Assembly: GCA_027355725.1 (NCBI GenBank)
Contig: DAIEHI010000064.1
Location: 1-64,000 of the forward strand
Source: Acidimicrobiaceae bacterium
Lineage (GTDB): Bacteria; Actinomycetota; Acidimicrobiia; Acidimicrobiales; RAAP-2
DNA length: 64,000 bases
Reading direction: 5' to 3'
This document shows positions 31,630-39,888 of this stretch, one piece after another. The position numbers and the translations under genes were made by a program. How positions within the stretch are numbered: position 1 is the first letter of the stretch; each line of letters begins with the position of its first letter. The notes beneath the pieces are model-generated. The model saw only the letters and a program-made list of their open reading frames with translations. It searched no databases and was not told the DNA's origin.

Positions 31630-34515
31630 CTACTTTGTTGCCGCCATCGTCACCTCGTCCTGCTCGACACTGGCTTCTTTGTTGTAGTGGAGTCGTTCGA
31701 TGCGACTCACGCGCTCTCGCATCGTTCGTACCGAGGACGTCGAAAACAGCCGCATCGCGCGTTCCTTGGACCGACGTCCCTTGAAGCGACGAAGTGTGAC
31801 ATCCTCAGCCGCGAAGCGCATTGCGCGCGCCGCCTGATCCACGTCAGGCTGCGCCCAGTACTCGCTGGCGCTGTAGTAGCTCTCGCTCTCGGGGACCCTC
31901 TCAATGGTGACGGGCACCTGGTAACTGTCACGCTCGCCAAGGAGTTCAGCACCACACGAATGTGCACTCACGATTGGCGCAATGCCCCAACTCATGGCCC
32001 GCGAGAGACCAAGACCCGTACCATCGCTTCGATGCAATGACACGAAACACGAGACTTCGGGCTTCCAGTCGTACACGAGCCTCCCCGTCGCTCCTTCTGC
32101 GTTGTCGACCACTTCGATGTCCGCGCGACCCCCAACGGCCTCCACGAGCGCCGCGTGCTCCAACGGATAGCGCGACGCGTGCGCGGTCTCGATGACCAAG
32201 CGCACGTTCTCACCTTCTGTGAAGGCCCGACGGTACGCCGTAATCACGTCGAGGGGGTTCTGGCGAAGGAAGCCGGCAGCGTAATCAACACTCGTTAGGA
32301 ACACCGTCCCCTCGAACTCACGAGGCGCGACGAGTGAACTGTGCAGTGTCCCGAGCGGCAATGACATCTTGAAGACGTCACGATCGCTCGCGCTCTGCAG
32401 TGCCTGGGCGGCGAAGCGTCCAGGCGTCCAGATCTCTCGAACCATCTGCGCGGTCACACCCATCAAGGTCGTTGGCGTATCGAATTCCGAGCGCCACACA
32501 CCAATCGTGTAGCGACTCTCGAATCCGGCGGTGCCGCAATCCATTGCGTAATTGCCCATGTCCTCGGGCGCGATGACGAACAGACTTGTGCCATAGGGCT
32601 GGTCACCGGCGTCCACGTGCGACCACGCAACCGGGCCCGTTCTGCCATCAGAGTTGTAGTCGGTGGTTGAAACGCCGTAGCCGCTCGCCACGAGCGCTCT
32701 CGCGATGGTTCGCGCGATCTCGGCATCTATCGAGGTGCCGGTGAAGGAACCCACGATATTCACGCCGCCACGAAGGGCCGGCACACGAAGCGACGTCAGT
32801 GACACGCGTTCACGTGCGGCACGTACCACCTTGGTGGGAATCGGGGCCGTGGGCGTGGCATCGGTTGCGGGCGCCTCACGCTCGACGTGTTGCGCCTCGA
32901 GCAGACCCGGGGCGAAACGGGCGATTTGCTCGCTGGACTCGCTCAGGCTCTTCTCGTCGAGCAGCCCTCGTGCCTCGTGCACTGCTCGAACGACCGCGTG
33001 ATCAGCGAACGCCCCAAACGCAACTGCTGCAGCGAGCACTCGAACTCGAGGGTCCGAGTCTGCGTCGTTGGCGATGGCCACCAACGGGCACGCGCTCGCC
33101 AGACCCCGTTCTCGAAGGCGCGAAGACCAGACGAGCGCACGCTCGATTCCCAAGCGCGGACCAATGCGACTCGCAACCGCGAGGGTCTCCAAGCGGTCTG
33201 GGAAACGCTCATAGACGCCTTCGAGCACTCCGTCGGCCTCATTCACGTTCAGATGGATCATCTGTCCAAGCGCCGGAATGACGTCATCGACGCTGAGCGC
33301 ACCGGCGATCTCTGATGGGTTACGCCCCTCTTTCACCAGCCAGCCCACCAATTCTGCGAGGTCGGCCTTTATCACGCCTTCGGTTCGTACCGATTCGAGC
33401 ACGAGATCGGCCGCCTCACCGAAGCGGCCAAGAGAAGCGAGACCGTGGGCGCGCACGCCGGTGAGCAGATGCAGATCGTGCTCGAAGGCGTCATCATCGC
33501 GACCACGCAAGGGAAGTCTCGCAAGGATCGCCAGGCCCACTTCAACGTCGCCTTTGGCTATACGTGCGCGACCTTCGGCGATGTCTGCGGTGATCTGGTT
33601 GGTCGAGATCTTTCTCAGCTCGAGCACTTCGTCGAGGGCTTCGTCGTAGCGCCCGAGGTCGGTCAGAAGCGTTATCAAAACGGTGAGGACCGTTCGTGAG
33701 AAGTAGCCTTGCGACGAATACGTCGAAGCCTCTCGAAGGACGTCGACCGCCTCTTCTAATTGGCCCGCCATCACGAGTGATCGGCCGTAATTCAATGTGG
33801 CGTATGGCCTATTCGCCTCATCCTCATCGAGCGCGGCCTTGGCTATCTTCAGATTTCGCTGAGCCTTGTTCTTCGACTTCATCACCTGGGCGAGATAGCC
33901 GCGGTGGATGATGCGAGCCTCACTCCAGTACACGCGACGCAGATCGCGTGCGGAACCGTCGGCGGGCAACAACTGCTCATGCAGGCTGTAGTGCCAGAGG
34001 GCGGCGGTGCGCCGCGTGACGCGAACCGACATGTGCGCCATTCCCAGGCTGCCGACCCCTTCAAGGTTCTCGACGGCGACCATATAGGCCTCGACGTCCG
34101 CACTCGCGCCACGCAGCAAGGTACTCATCGCCTCAGGGTCGCATTGAAAGATCTCGTCGGCGTCAAGGGTGAGCACCCATTCGGCGCTCGCGTGCGCTAG
34201 CGCTGCGTTGCGAGCTCGGGCGAAGTCGTTGTCCCAGTAGCCCTCGATCACCTTGGCGCCCGCTTCGCGTGCTATCTCCATGGTGCGGTCCGTTGAGCCC
34301 GTGTCATAGACAATGATCTCGTTGGCGACATTCGCTACCGACTCGAGACACGCTTGGAGCATCTCTTCTTCATCTTTTACGATGAGACACACCGACAAGA
34401 GCGGCGTGCCTGTGTCTTCTCCTCGATGCTCCTCGATCTCACTTACGACGTGGTCACGCGGAGTCGAATTCATCTTGAACTCGTTCACCAACAGCTCCTC
34501 GATGGTGTGACCCAT
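31630..34515 (-). CDS. Large TPR glycosyltransferase, probable flagellin glycosyltransferase
   Basis: This 961-residue protein has three parts. Residues about 38-270 form a GT2 family domain of the WaaE type (LSVCLIVKDEEEMLQACLES, VYDTGSTDRTMEIAREAG, then LTLDADEIF with the DxD metal site). Residues about 240-560 are TPR-like helical repeats. From about 590 a second, GT-B type domain follows (GVNIVGSFTGTSIDAEIART) with a GT4-like donor site (SLHRSDGTGLGLSRAMSWGI). It lies just upstream of fliC on the same strand and has its own sigma-28-like promoter, which links it to flagellin modification. The start is uncertain: ATG at 34473 is an alternative. The acceptor and sugar are inferred, not seen. 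Confidence 0.85.
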   Translation of the reverse strand: MGHTIEELLVNEFKMNSTPRDHVVSEIEEHRGEDTGTPLLSVCLIVKDEEEMLQACLESVANVANEIIVYDTGSTDRTMEIAREAGAKVIEGYWDNDFARARNAALAHASAEWVLTLDADEIFQCDPEAMSTLLRGASADVEAYMVAVENLEGVGSLGMAHMSVRVTRRTAALWHYSLHEQLLPADGSARDLRRVYWSEARIIHRGYLAQVMKSKNKAQRNLKIAKAALDEDEANRPYATLNYGRSLVMAGQLEEAVDVLREASTYSSQGYFSRTVLTVLITLLTDLGRYDEALDEVLELRKISTNQITADIAEGRARIAKGDVEVGLAILARLPLRGRDDDAFEHDLHLLTGVRAHGLASLGRFGEAADLVLESVRTEGVIKADLAELVGWLVKEGRNPSEIAGALSVDDVIPALGQMIHLNVNEADGVLEGVYERFPDRLETLAVASRIGPRLGIERALVWSSRLRERGLASACPLVAIANDADSDPRVRVLAAAVAFGAFADHAVVRAVHEARGLLDEKSLSESSEQIARFAPGLLEAQHVEREAPATDATPTAPIPTKVVRAARERVSLTSLRVPALRGGVNIVGSFTGTSIDAEIARTIARALVASGYGVSTTDYNSDGRTGPVAWSHVDAGDQPYGTSLFVIAPEDMGNYAMDCGTAGFESRYTIGVWRSEFDTPTTLMGVTAQMVREIWTPGRFAAQALQSASDRDVFKMSLPLGTLHSSLVAPREFEGTVFLTSVDYAAGFLRQNPLDVITAYRRAFTEGENVRLVIETAHASRYPLEHAALVEAVGGRADIEVVDNAEGATGRLVYDWKPEVSCFVSLHRSDGTGLGLSRAMSWGIAPIVSAHSCGAELLGERDSYQVPVTIERVPESESYYSASEYWAQPDVDQAARAMRFAAEDVTLRRFKGRRSKERAMRLFSTSSVRTMRERVSRIERLHYNKEASVEQDEVTMAATK

Positions 34516-35000
34516 GACGAGGTGTTGAGCCCCCGTGTCTGAAGAAACCGTGTCCTCAACCCCTCCATAGTCCTGAGCGTCCAGTCGCGATCAAGGAGAG
34601 GCCGGGCCACTCTTGGTGTCACGTCACACGAAGGCCGAGCGGTCGCGGTGTGTCGCATTTTGGACTGACCAACCGTGAGGTTGACCGCGATACACCGGTA
34701 CCCGACATTCGATACAACTTTTCGCTCAACGTGGTCGTTGGCCGTTAACTCTGTAATACCATCTTGACGAGGGGAATTCCTTAAAAGAACTACGTGAGCG
34801 CGGGATCTGAACGTCGAGACGCGACTGTTGACGTGCACAGCGTGTCGACGACGCACACGCGTCGCAAAGACCACCGCCGTGGCGCCCCCCTCAAAAACTT
34901 CAGTAGTCACTTAGGCCATTACGGACCATTCGTGAAGATAATTGAGAGCATTATCACAAGTTTGTGGAATTTTTACGTCACGGCCGTATCATTGCGGTTA
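34516..35000. other. Intergenic region with divergent promoters
   Basis: This 485-base gap separates the glycosyltransferase from the RsiG-like gene. It holds a sigma-28-like promoter at 34919-34945 pointing left and a -10-like TATCAT at 34987-34992 pointing right. If the left promoter is used, the glycosyltransferase mRNA has a leader of about 395 bases. A GTG-started frame of 141 codons runs through this leader, from 34910 to 34485, but its composition looks non-coding. I see no riboswitch or RNA gene that I can name. Confidence 0.45.
34919..34945 (-). promoter_or_regulatory. Sigma-28-like promoter upstream of the glycosyltransferase
   Basis: On the minus strand it reads TCAATTAT-N11-GTCCGTAA, one of the closest matches to the consensus derived in this window. 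It points toward the glycosyltransferase, about 400 bases away, with no other convincing gene between. Confidence 0.65.
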
Positions 35001-35534
35001 ATGGATGATGACCTCGGTGCCATTGATGAACTTCTTCGCTACGCGGAGAAAGTCGATGCAACAATGCCAACGAAGGCGCTGCGCGAAGTGCGCGGCGAAC
35101 TCGTTCGTACATCGGTCTTCGTCTCCTACGCCATTGGCGTGCTCTCGCTCGACCTCAAGATCTTAAATCGATGTTGGGCTTCAGAGGCCGACGAAGTGTT
35201 ACAGACCCTCGTCGATGACATGCCCGAGATGTTGACCACTGGGTGGGTAGGCGGTGGATGGTCCCTGTCACCCGACGCCTCGGCCTCAGTAGCGGCTGCG
35301 GCCGAGCTCTCCAACGAGGACTCGATCAAGTTGCTTGAGCTGCACGCCGAACTTGCCACGAGCGATCTCGGTGACCTTGATACGGTGTCTAGTCTGTTGA
35401 CGCGGGTGAAAGAGCAACGTGGAGAACTCTGCGAGCGAAGGGACCGCCTGGAACACGGTATTCGAACCATCCAGAAGTTGGTCCAGCAGCATTACGCGTC
35501 CGGCGCAGCATCGGTCGAAGACTGGCTCGTTTAG
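35001..35534 (+). CDS. RsiG-like protein, candidate anti-sigma factor for FliA
   Basis: This 177-residue helical protein resembles the actinobacterial RsiG (AmfC-like) anti-sigma factors that bind WhiG, a FliA relative. The C-terminal helix (LLTRVKEQRGELCERRDRLE, then HGIRTIQKLVQQHYASG and ASVEDWL) has the family spacing, including Tyr165, Gly168 and the final VxDxL-type end. An N-terminal helix (LREVRGELV, then VSYAIGVLSLDLKIL) aligns with the first RsiG helix. RsiG binds c-di-GMP with E-x3-S-x2-R-x3-Q-x3-D motifs. Here helix 1 keeps only Ser42 (the rest are Thr38, Ile45, Ser49, Lys53) and helix 2 only Arg147. The ATG at 35001 lies eight bases after TATCAT, so a leaderless mRNA is likely. 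The family match is from memory of its pattern. Confidence 0.6.
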   Translation: MDDDLGAIDELLRYAEKVDATMPTKALREVRGELVRTSVFVSYAIGVLSLDLKILNRCWASEADEVLQTLVDDMPEMLTTGWVGGGWSLSPDASASVAAAAELSNEDSIKLLELHAELATSDLGDLDTVSSLLTRVKEQRGELCERRDRLEHGIRTIQKLVQQHYASGAASVEDWLV

Positions 35535-35603
35535 CCGCGACGATTCCCTGTGCTGAGGGAGTGATGCAGCAGCAATGCTTCCCCGTCAATGGCGGATCAC
35601 TGC

Positions 35604-36701
35604 TCAAGAACCCTGAGGTTCCCAACTGCTCACGACGTCGGCCACGTGGCTTCGCTCGTCATCGCTCAGTGACTCTCGAACGGGGATGGACAACACCACG
35701 TTCGAGAGCGCTTCTGCGTTCTCGCATCGAGCGCTCATACCCAAATCCTCCACTACCGGATGGCTCGACAGCGCGTAGGGGTAATACGCGCGAGCTTCGA
35801 CCTCGTGCGCCAGAGCCCACGCCTGCAGGTCGTCGCGGTCAGCTTGGCTCGCGAGTCGCAGTGTGAACTGATGGAAGCAACTCGCGCTCGTCTCGTCATT
35901 GCGAACTGGCAGCGTGATCGCGTCATTGTGAATCGTGTCGTGGTAGAACGCCGCATTGGAACGCCGACCCGCCGTGACGTCGTCGAGGGAATCGAGTTGG
36001 ACTCGAAGAATGGCGGCCTGGAGGTCGGTCATGCGAGCGTTGTAGCCGACCATTTTGTGTCGATACGTCTCGATCGACCCGTGGCTTCTGAGGAGCCGTA
36101 CCCGCTCAGCGATTGAAGGATCATCAGTCGCGACGAGCCCACCTTCACCACAGGCGATGTTCTTGCTGCCATAGAACGAGAACACTGCGGTGCCCGAACT
36201 GCCGACCTCACCCGTGTTGGCGTCACTGGCGCCGATGGCCTGACACGCGTCTTCGAGCACCGCAATGTTGTACCTGCTCGCAACGTCACGAATGGCGGCC
36301 AAGTCCACTGGACGTCCGTAGAGGTGAACGGGCAGGATCGCCTTGGTGCGACTGGTGATGAGCGATTCAATGCCCGCGATATCCATGTTCGCGCTGGCCA
36401 GGTCAACGTCGGCGAAGATCGGCGTCGCACCGAGTTGGATGATCGGCTCGATCGTGCCAATGAAGGAAAACGAGGTCGTGATCACCTCGTCTCCCGGGCC
36501 CACCCCCATCGCCGCGAGCGCCAGGGTGATCGCCACGGTCCCGTTAGATACGGCAATACATTCAACCCCGCCAAGTCGCTTGGCGAATGCCAATTCCACG
36601 TCGTGGGTCTCAGCGCCCATGGCCAACTGACCCGATCGAACGACGCGAAGGATCGCCTCTTCCTCACCCGCTCCGATCATCAATTTTGAAATTCCAATCA
36701 C
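35604..36701 (-). CDS. DegT/DnrJ/EryC1 family sugar aminotransferase
   Basis: This 365-residue PLP enzyme transfers an amino group to a keto-sugar nucleotide. The PLP lysine motif is SFYGSKNIACGEGGLVATDD; other family marks are AVSNGTVAITLALAAMGVGP, VITTSFSFIGT and ILPVHLYGRPVDLAAI. The start is GTG at 36701, preceded by GGAGGA seven bases away and overlapping the stop of the acetyltransferase as GTGA. It is the last gene of a three-gene sugar cassette under a sigma-28-like promoter. By analogy to WlbC/WbpE it may aminate C3 of an oxidised UDP-GlcNAc; the substrate is inferred. Confidence 0.88.
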   Translation of the reverse strand: MIGISKLMIGAGEEEAILRVVRSGQLAMGAETHDVELAFAKRLGGVECIAVSNGTVAITLALAAMGVGPGDEVITTSFSFIGTIEPIIQLGATPIFADVDLASANMDIAGIESLITSRTKAILPVHLYGRPVDLAAIRDVASRYNIAVLEDACQAIGASDANTGEVGSSGTAVFSFYGSKNIACGEGGLVATDDPSIAERVRLLRSHGSIETYRHKMVGYNARMTDLQAAILRVQLDSLDDVTAGRRSNAAFYHDTIHNDAITLPVRNDETSASCFHQFTLRLASQADRDDLQAWALAHEVEARAYYPYALSSHPVVEDLGMSARCENAEALSNVVLSIPVRESLSDDERSHVADVVSSWEPQGS

Positions 36702-37282
36702 GGCGTCCTCCAGCCACACGTTTGACATTCACCTTCAAGGCGCTCACCGCAGTAGCACACCCAGCCAATCTGGCGCGCCGGATTACCCACCACGAGTGCG
36801 TGAGACGCGACGGGACGCGTCACGACGCTTCCCGCCCCGACCAGTGCCCAGGCGCCGACGTTCGTGCACACCACGACCGAGCCCGCGCCGATCGCCGCGC
36901 CGTCTTCAATATGGCAACCCGTTGCGTGCCAGTCACTCGCTGCGAGCGGCGTGCCATCTGGCCCCACGGCCCGTGGGTGCAGGTCGTTGGTGAGCACCAC
37001 GTGCGGGCCGACGAAGACACCTTTGCCTATGGTCGCGGGCGCGTAGATCTCCGATCCGTTTTGTATCTTCGAGCCCGCGCCGATCGGCACGGACTCGTCA
37101 ATGAAGCAGCCCTTGCCAATGATGGTGTCGTCGCCGACGTTCGCGCCCGTTCGAACCTGGCTGAAATGCCAGACTTTCACACCTCGTCCGAGTAGTGCCC
37201 CGTCTTCGATGATCGCGGTCGCGGCCACGAAGGCGGGACCCTTCGTCCCAACAACTCGCGCCTCATCATGATTCTCAGCCAT
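36698..37282 (-). CDS. Hexapeptide-repeat sugar N-acetyltransferase (WlbB/WbpD-like)
   Basis: This 194-residue left-handed beta-helix acyltransferase shows many hexapeptide turns (FVAATAIIEDGALLGRGVKV, then VGDDTIIGKGCFIDESVPIG). The catalytic-type histidine is in VLTNDLHPRAVGP. The C-terminus GNPARQIGWVCYCGERLEGE with CxC-x7-CxxC is typical of WlbB-type enzymes and looks like a small zinc-binding tail. The ATG at 37282 is chosen since the upstream 99 residues are Arg-rich and not conserved. It overlaps the dehydrogenase by eight bases. It likely acetylates the amino sugar made by the downstream aminotransferase. Confidence 0.88.
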   Translation of the reverse strand: MAENHDEARVVGTKGPAFVAATAIIEDGALLGRGVKVWHFSQVRTGANVGDDTIIGKGCFIDESVPIGAGSKIQNGSEIYAPATIGKGVFVGPHVVLTNDLHPRAVGPDGTPLAASDWHATGCHIEDGAAIGAGSVVVCTNVGAWALVGAGSVVTRPVASHALVVGNPARQIGWVCYCGERLEGECQTCGWRTP

Positions 37283-38285
37283 TCGAAGTCGCGACCAGCC
37301 TCGATTGAGACTCTCGAACCAGGTGCGTTGCGTGTTGGCACGCCGCGAGCGCCGCGAGCGCCTCATCGGGTGAAATAGCGAGCTCACCCTGACCTCGCAC
37401 GCACGTCGCAAAGTGCAGTAGTTCACGCATGAGCGGCTCACCTTGAAGAACCCACAGCGGCCTTGCCTGTGCGGTCTGCCACACGGCGCTGAAATGTGAC
37501 GTCGGACCCTCGACCGGATCGATTCGCCCCTCATAGACGGTGACCTCTTGTCGCACGTAATCGACGTCGACGAAGCCACCGGTGCCGGTCACACTCAATC
37601 GACGACTCTTCAGCGGTGTGATCCAATTTGTCTCAACTGCGGCCGCCACGTCAGCGTAGGAAAGAAGGACGAATGCGAAATCCTCTTGATGATTGCCAGG
37701 CAGCGAACCCCCGGTCGCGCCCAGCACCACCGGTTCACTACCGGTGAGCAGTTGGATGATGTCAATGTCGTGGATGCCCAAGTCAGCAATGACGTTGGTT
37801 GCGGGAAGGGCAGGTCTGGCGACTCCGACGCGCCGCGCAGAGACCGAGAGCACCCTGCCGAGGTCGCCGCCCGTGATCAACGCGCGCAGTGCGTCGATGG
37901 CTGGATTGAACCGTTCGACGTGGCCAATGAGCAAGTGCGCACTGCTCTTTCGCGCCACGTCGACCAACTCTTGAGCGCTGGCGACATCCGGAGCAATGGG
38001 CTTTTCGAGCAGTACATGGATACCCTCGTGAAGAAACAACTTGGCTTGGGGCACGTGGGCGGAGGTGGGGCTCGCAATCACCACCGCATCAAGGTCATGG
38101 TTGAGCAGGTCCTCTGGTTCACTGTGCGCCCAGATTCCCGCCGCTCGTTCAACCGTCGTATCGAGCTCAGCGATCCTCGGATCCGCAATGGCCACCACAT
38201 CAAATTCCACGAGACCTCGAAGGACTCGAAGGTGCTGTCGTCCCATGACGCCCAAGCCAACCACGCCTACCCTGATTGGCTTCAT
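37275..38285 (-). CDS. Gfo/Idh/MocA family sugar dehydrogenase (WlbA/WbpB-like)
   Basis: This 336-residue NAD-dependent oxidoreductase starts IRVGVVGLGVMGRQHLRVLR. The family EKP motif is in HVLLEKPIAPDVASAQEL, and GHVERFNPAIDALRALI follows. With the acetyltransferase and aminotransferase it matches three steps of the UDP-2,3-diacetamido-glucuronate route (3-oxidation, amination, acetylation); the UDP-GlcNAc 6-dehydrogenase of that route is not in this window. The ATG at 38285 follows AGAGGA. A sigma-28-like promoter 51 bases upstream connects the cassette to the flagellar regulon. Confidence 0.88.
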   Translation of the reverse strand: MKPIRVGVVGLGVMGRQHLRVLRGLVEFDVVAIADPRIAELDTTVERAAGIWAHSEPEDLLNHDLDAVVIASPTSAHVPQAKLFLHEGIHVLLEKPIAPDVASAQELVDVARKSSAHLLIGHVERFNPAIDALRALITGGDLGRVLSVSARRVGVARPALPATNVIADLGIHDIDIIQLLTGSEPVVLGATGGSLPGNHQEDFAFVLLSYADVAAAVETNWITPLKSRRLSVTGTGGFVDVDYVRQEVTVYEGRIDPVEGPTSHFSAVWQTAQARPLWVLQGEPLMRELLHFATCVRGQGELAISPDEALAALAACQHATHLVRESQSRLVATSNG

Positions 38286-38335
38286 AGTCCTCTGGCTCCT
38301 CGCTATCAACGTTTACGGATACCGTCTGGTTGCTA

Positions 38336-38362
38336 TTACGGACCAAAACCGTCATCAATTGA
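38336..38362 (-). promoter_or_regulatory. Sigma-28-like promoter of the sugar cassette
   Basis: On the minus strand it reads TCAATTGA-N11-GTCCGTAA, with a predicted transcript start near 38329 and a leader of about 44 bases. It implies that sugar synthesis is switched on with flagellin. Confidence 0.68.
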
Positions 38363-38489
38363 GTGAACCGAACGCATCTTTTGGATTGTCAGCCCTAGCG
38401 ACAGCAGGGCGATCACCAATGCCAGCACTGGACTGGGCCGAGCCGGCACCGATTTTCAGCCTTGACGAGATGGTGCTATACCCGTTTAT

Positions 38490-38831
38490 ATGAAGACATT
38501 CGCGTGTTTTGGTCCTCGGCGCTATCGCAAGTTCCGTCTTGCGATGTTGTGCACGGTGGCGTTGTCGCTCTTTGGCATGACGCTCATCGCACGAAAGCGC
38601 GGCTATGAGGGAATGGGTGGCAATACGGTGGTGCGCTGTCGTAGTGGACACCTCTTCACGACGATCTGGGTACCCGGGATCTCGATCAAGTCGCTTCGTC
38701 TTGGATGGTGGCGACTGCAGTACTGCCCCGTTGGTCAGCACTGGACAGTCGTAGTACCAGTGAAGGTCACCGATCTCAGTGACGAGGAACGAGACGCCGC
38801 AGCGCAGGTGCATGACGTCCGGCTCCCCTAA
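38490..38831 (+). CDS. Small conserved actinobacterial protein
   Basis: This 113-residue protein has a hydrophobic N-terminal stretch (about residues 16-34) and a conserved-looking core: ARKRGYEGMGGNTVVRCRSG, then HLFTTIWVPG and QYCPVGQHWTVVVPV. The spaced Cys and His residues (RCRSGH, CPVGQHW) suggest a small metal-binding fold. I recall similar short actinobacterial proteins of unknown function. The ATG at 38490 follows TGCTATAC by nine bases, so the message may be leaderless; a second ATG at 38577 starts just before the conserved core. Confidence 0.7.
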   Translation: MKTFACFGPRRYRKFRLAMLCTVALSLFGMTLIARKRGYEGMGGNTVVRCRSGHLFTTIWVPGISIKSLRLGWWRLQYCPVGQHWTVVVPVKVTDLSDEERDAAAQVHDVRLP

Positions 38832-38835
38832 CGCA

Positions 38836-38872
38836 CAGCGCCCACCCGCTCACGAGGAGCCGGTGGGCGCTG
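38836..38872. terminator. Strong hairpin between convergent genes
   Basis: The arms CAGCGCCCACC (38836-38846) and GGTGGGCGCTG (38862-38872) are exact complements around a 15-base loop that can pair further (GCTC/GAGC). It lies between the stops of the 113-residue gene and the E1 beta gene, so it probably serves both strands. A second short hairpin (GACGAC/GTCGTC) follows at 38873-38891. Confidence 0.65.
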
Positions 38873-38910
38873 CGACGACTGGTCACGTCGTCACTTGATG
38901 GTGTCAAACC

Positions 38911-39888
38911 TCAAGAATTCATTGACTTGTTCACTGTGCTCACGATTCGCTCCACCGAGGGAATAGCCATGTCCTCGAGCGCGTCAGCCGCCGGCAAGGG
39001 GATGTGAGGGGTGGTGATGCGCACAATCGGCCCGTCGAGGTCATAGAAGATCTCCTCGCTGACGATTGACGACAATTCGCCTCCCCAACCGCACAGCCGC
39101 GGGTTCTCTTCAATGGTGAAGAGTCGTCCCGTCGCGGAGATCTCGCGCAGCAAGGTCTGGGTGTCGAGTGGCACGAGGGAGCGAACGTCGACGACCGTGC
39201 AGTCAATGCCCTGACCCGCCAATTCCTCGGCGGCTTTCATGGCCTTGGGCACCATTGCACCCAGTGCCACGAGTGTCGCGTTCGAACCACTCCTCAACAC
39301 CTTCGCGGTGCCGAGGCTGTCGACGATCTCACCGTCGGGCACTTCAGTCTTTGTCGAGTAGAGGGCCTTGGCCTCAAGGAAGATCACCGGGTCGGGGTCA
39401 CGGATCGATGCGGCCATGAGACCAATGACGTCCTCGGGCGTCGAGGGCACGACGACCTTGAGACCTGGCACCATCATCGCCCAGTTCTCGACACTCTGTG
39501 AGTGCTGAGCGCCAAAGCGAAGTCCGCCACCGTTACCTGATCGGATGACCAATGGGAACGTCATCTGGCCATTGGTCATATAGCGACTCTTCGCGATCTC
39601 GTTCACGACAATGTCCCAACAGACAGCGAAGAAGTCCGCGAACATAATTTCGGCAATGGGCTTGAGGCCCGTCATCGCGGCGCCCATGGCGGCGCCAAGG
39701 ATCGCCTGCTCACTGATGGGAGTGTCACGAACGCGCACGCCCCCGAACTCCTCGAGCAGCCCTACGGTGCCTTTGAAGACACCGCCCGCTGCCCCAATGT
39801 CCTCACCGAGAAAGACCACCGACTCATCGCGGCGCATCTCTTGGGCAATGCCACGAGCGATTGCTTCACGAAACGTTAGTTGCGCCAT
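38911..39888 (-). CDS. 2-oxo acid dehydrogenase E1 beta subunit
   Basis: This 325-residue protein is the transketolase-like beta subunit of a thiamine-diphosphate E1 of the pyruvate/acetoin type. The family start is LTFREAIARGIAQEMRRDES, with FLGEDIGAAGGVF and RVRDTPISEQAILGAAMGAA following. The central GGGLRFGAQHSQSVENWAMM includes the active-site His. The ATG at 39888 follows GGAGGTT; it overlaps the alpha-subunit gene by 13 bases. The cognate E2 is encoded divergently at 49129-50484. The length is normal; specificity cannot be told. Confidence 0.9.
   Translation of the reverse strand: MAQLTFREAIARGIAQEMRRDESVVFLGEDIGAAGGVFKGTVGLLEEFGGVRVRDTPISEQAILGAAMGAAMTGLKPIAEIMFADFFAVCWDIVVNEIAKSRYMTNGQMTFPLVIRSGNGGGLRFGAQHSQSVENWAMMVPGLKVVVPSTPEDVIGLMAASIRDPDPVIFLEAKALYSTKTEVPDGEIVDSLGTAKVLRSGSNATLVALGAMVPKAMKAAEELAGQGIDCTVVDVRSLVPLDTQTLLREISATGRLFTIEENPRLCGWGGELSSIVSEEIFYDLDGPIVRITTPHIPLPAADALEDMAIPSVERIVSTVNKSMNS

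Noticed and set aside
34738-34746. GGCCGTTA on the plus strand as a further sigma-28 -10 box
   Set aside because: The nearest TCAA is at the wrong spacing and no gene starts suitably downstream.
34485-34910. 141-codon leaderless gene in the glycosyltransferase leader
   Set aside because: Composition looks random, it contains rare codons and overlaps the glycosyltransferase start; kept only as an alternative in the leader finding.
34794-35000. Upstream GTG start for the RsiG-like gene
   Set aside because: The extra 69 residues are not helical or family-like and overlap the sigma-28-like promoter on the other strand; ATG at 35001 follows a -10-like box.
36986-37579. Longer form of the sugar acetyltransferase starting at 37579
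   Set aside because: The extra 99 residues are Arg-rich, lie wholly inside the dehydrogenase gene and are not part of the beta-helix fold.
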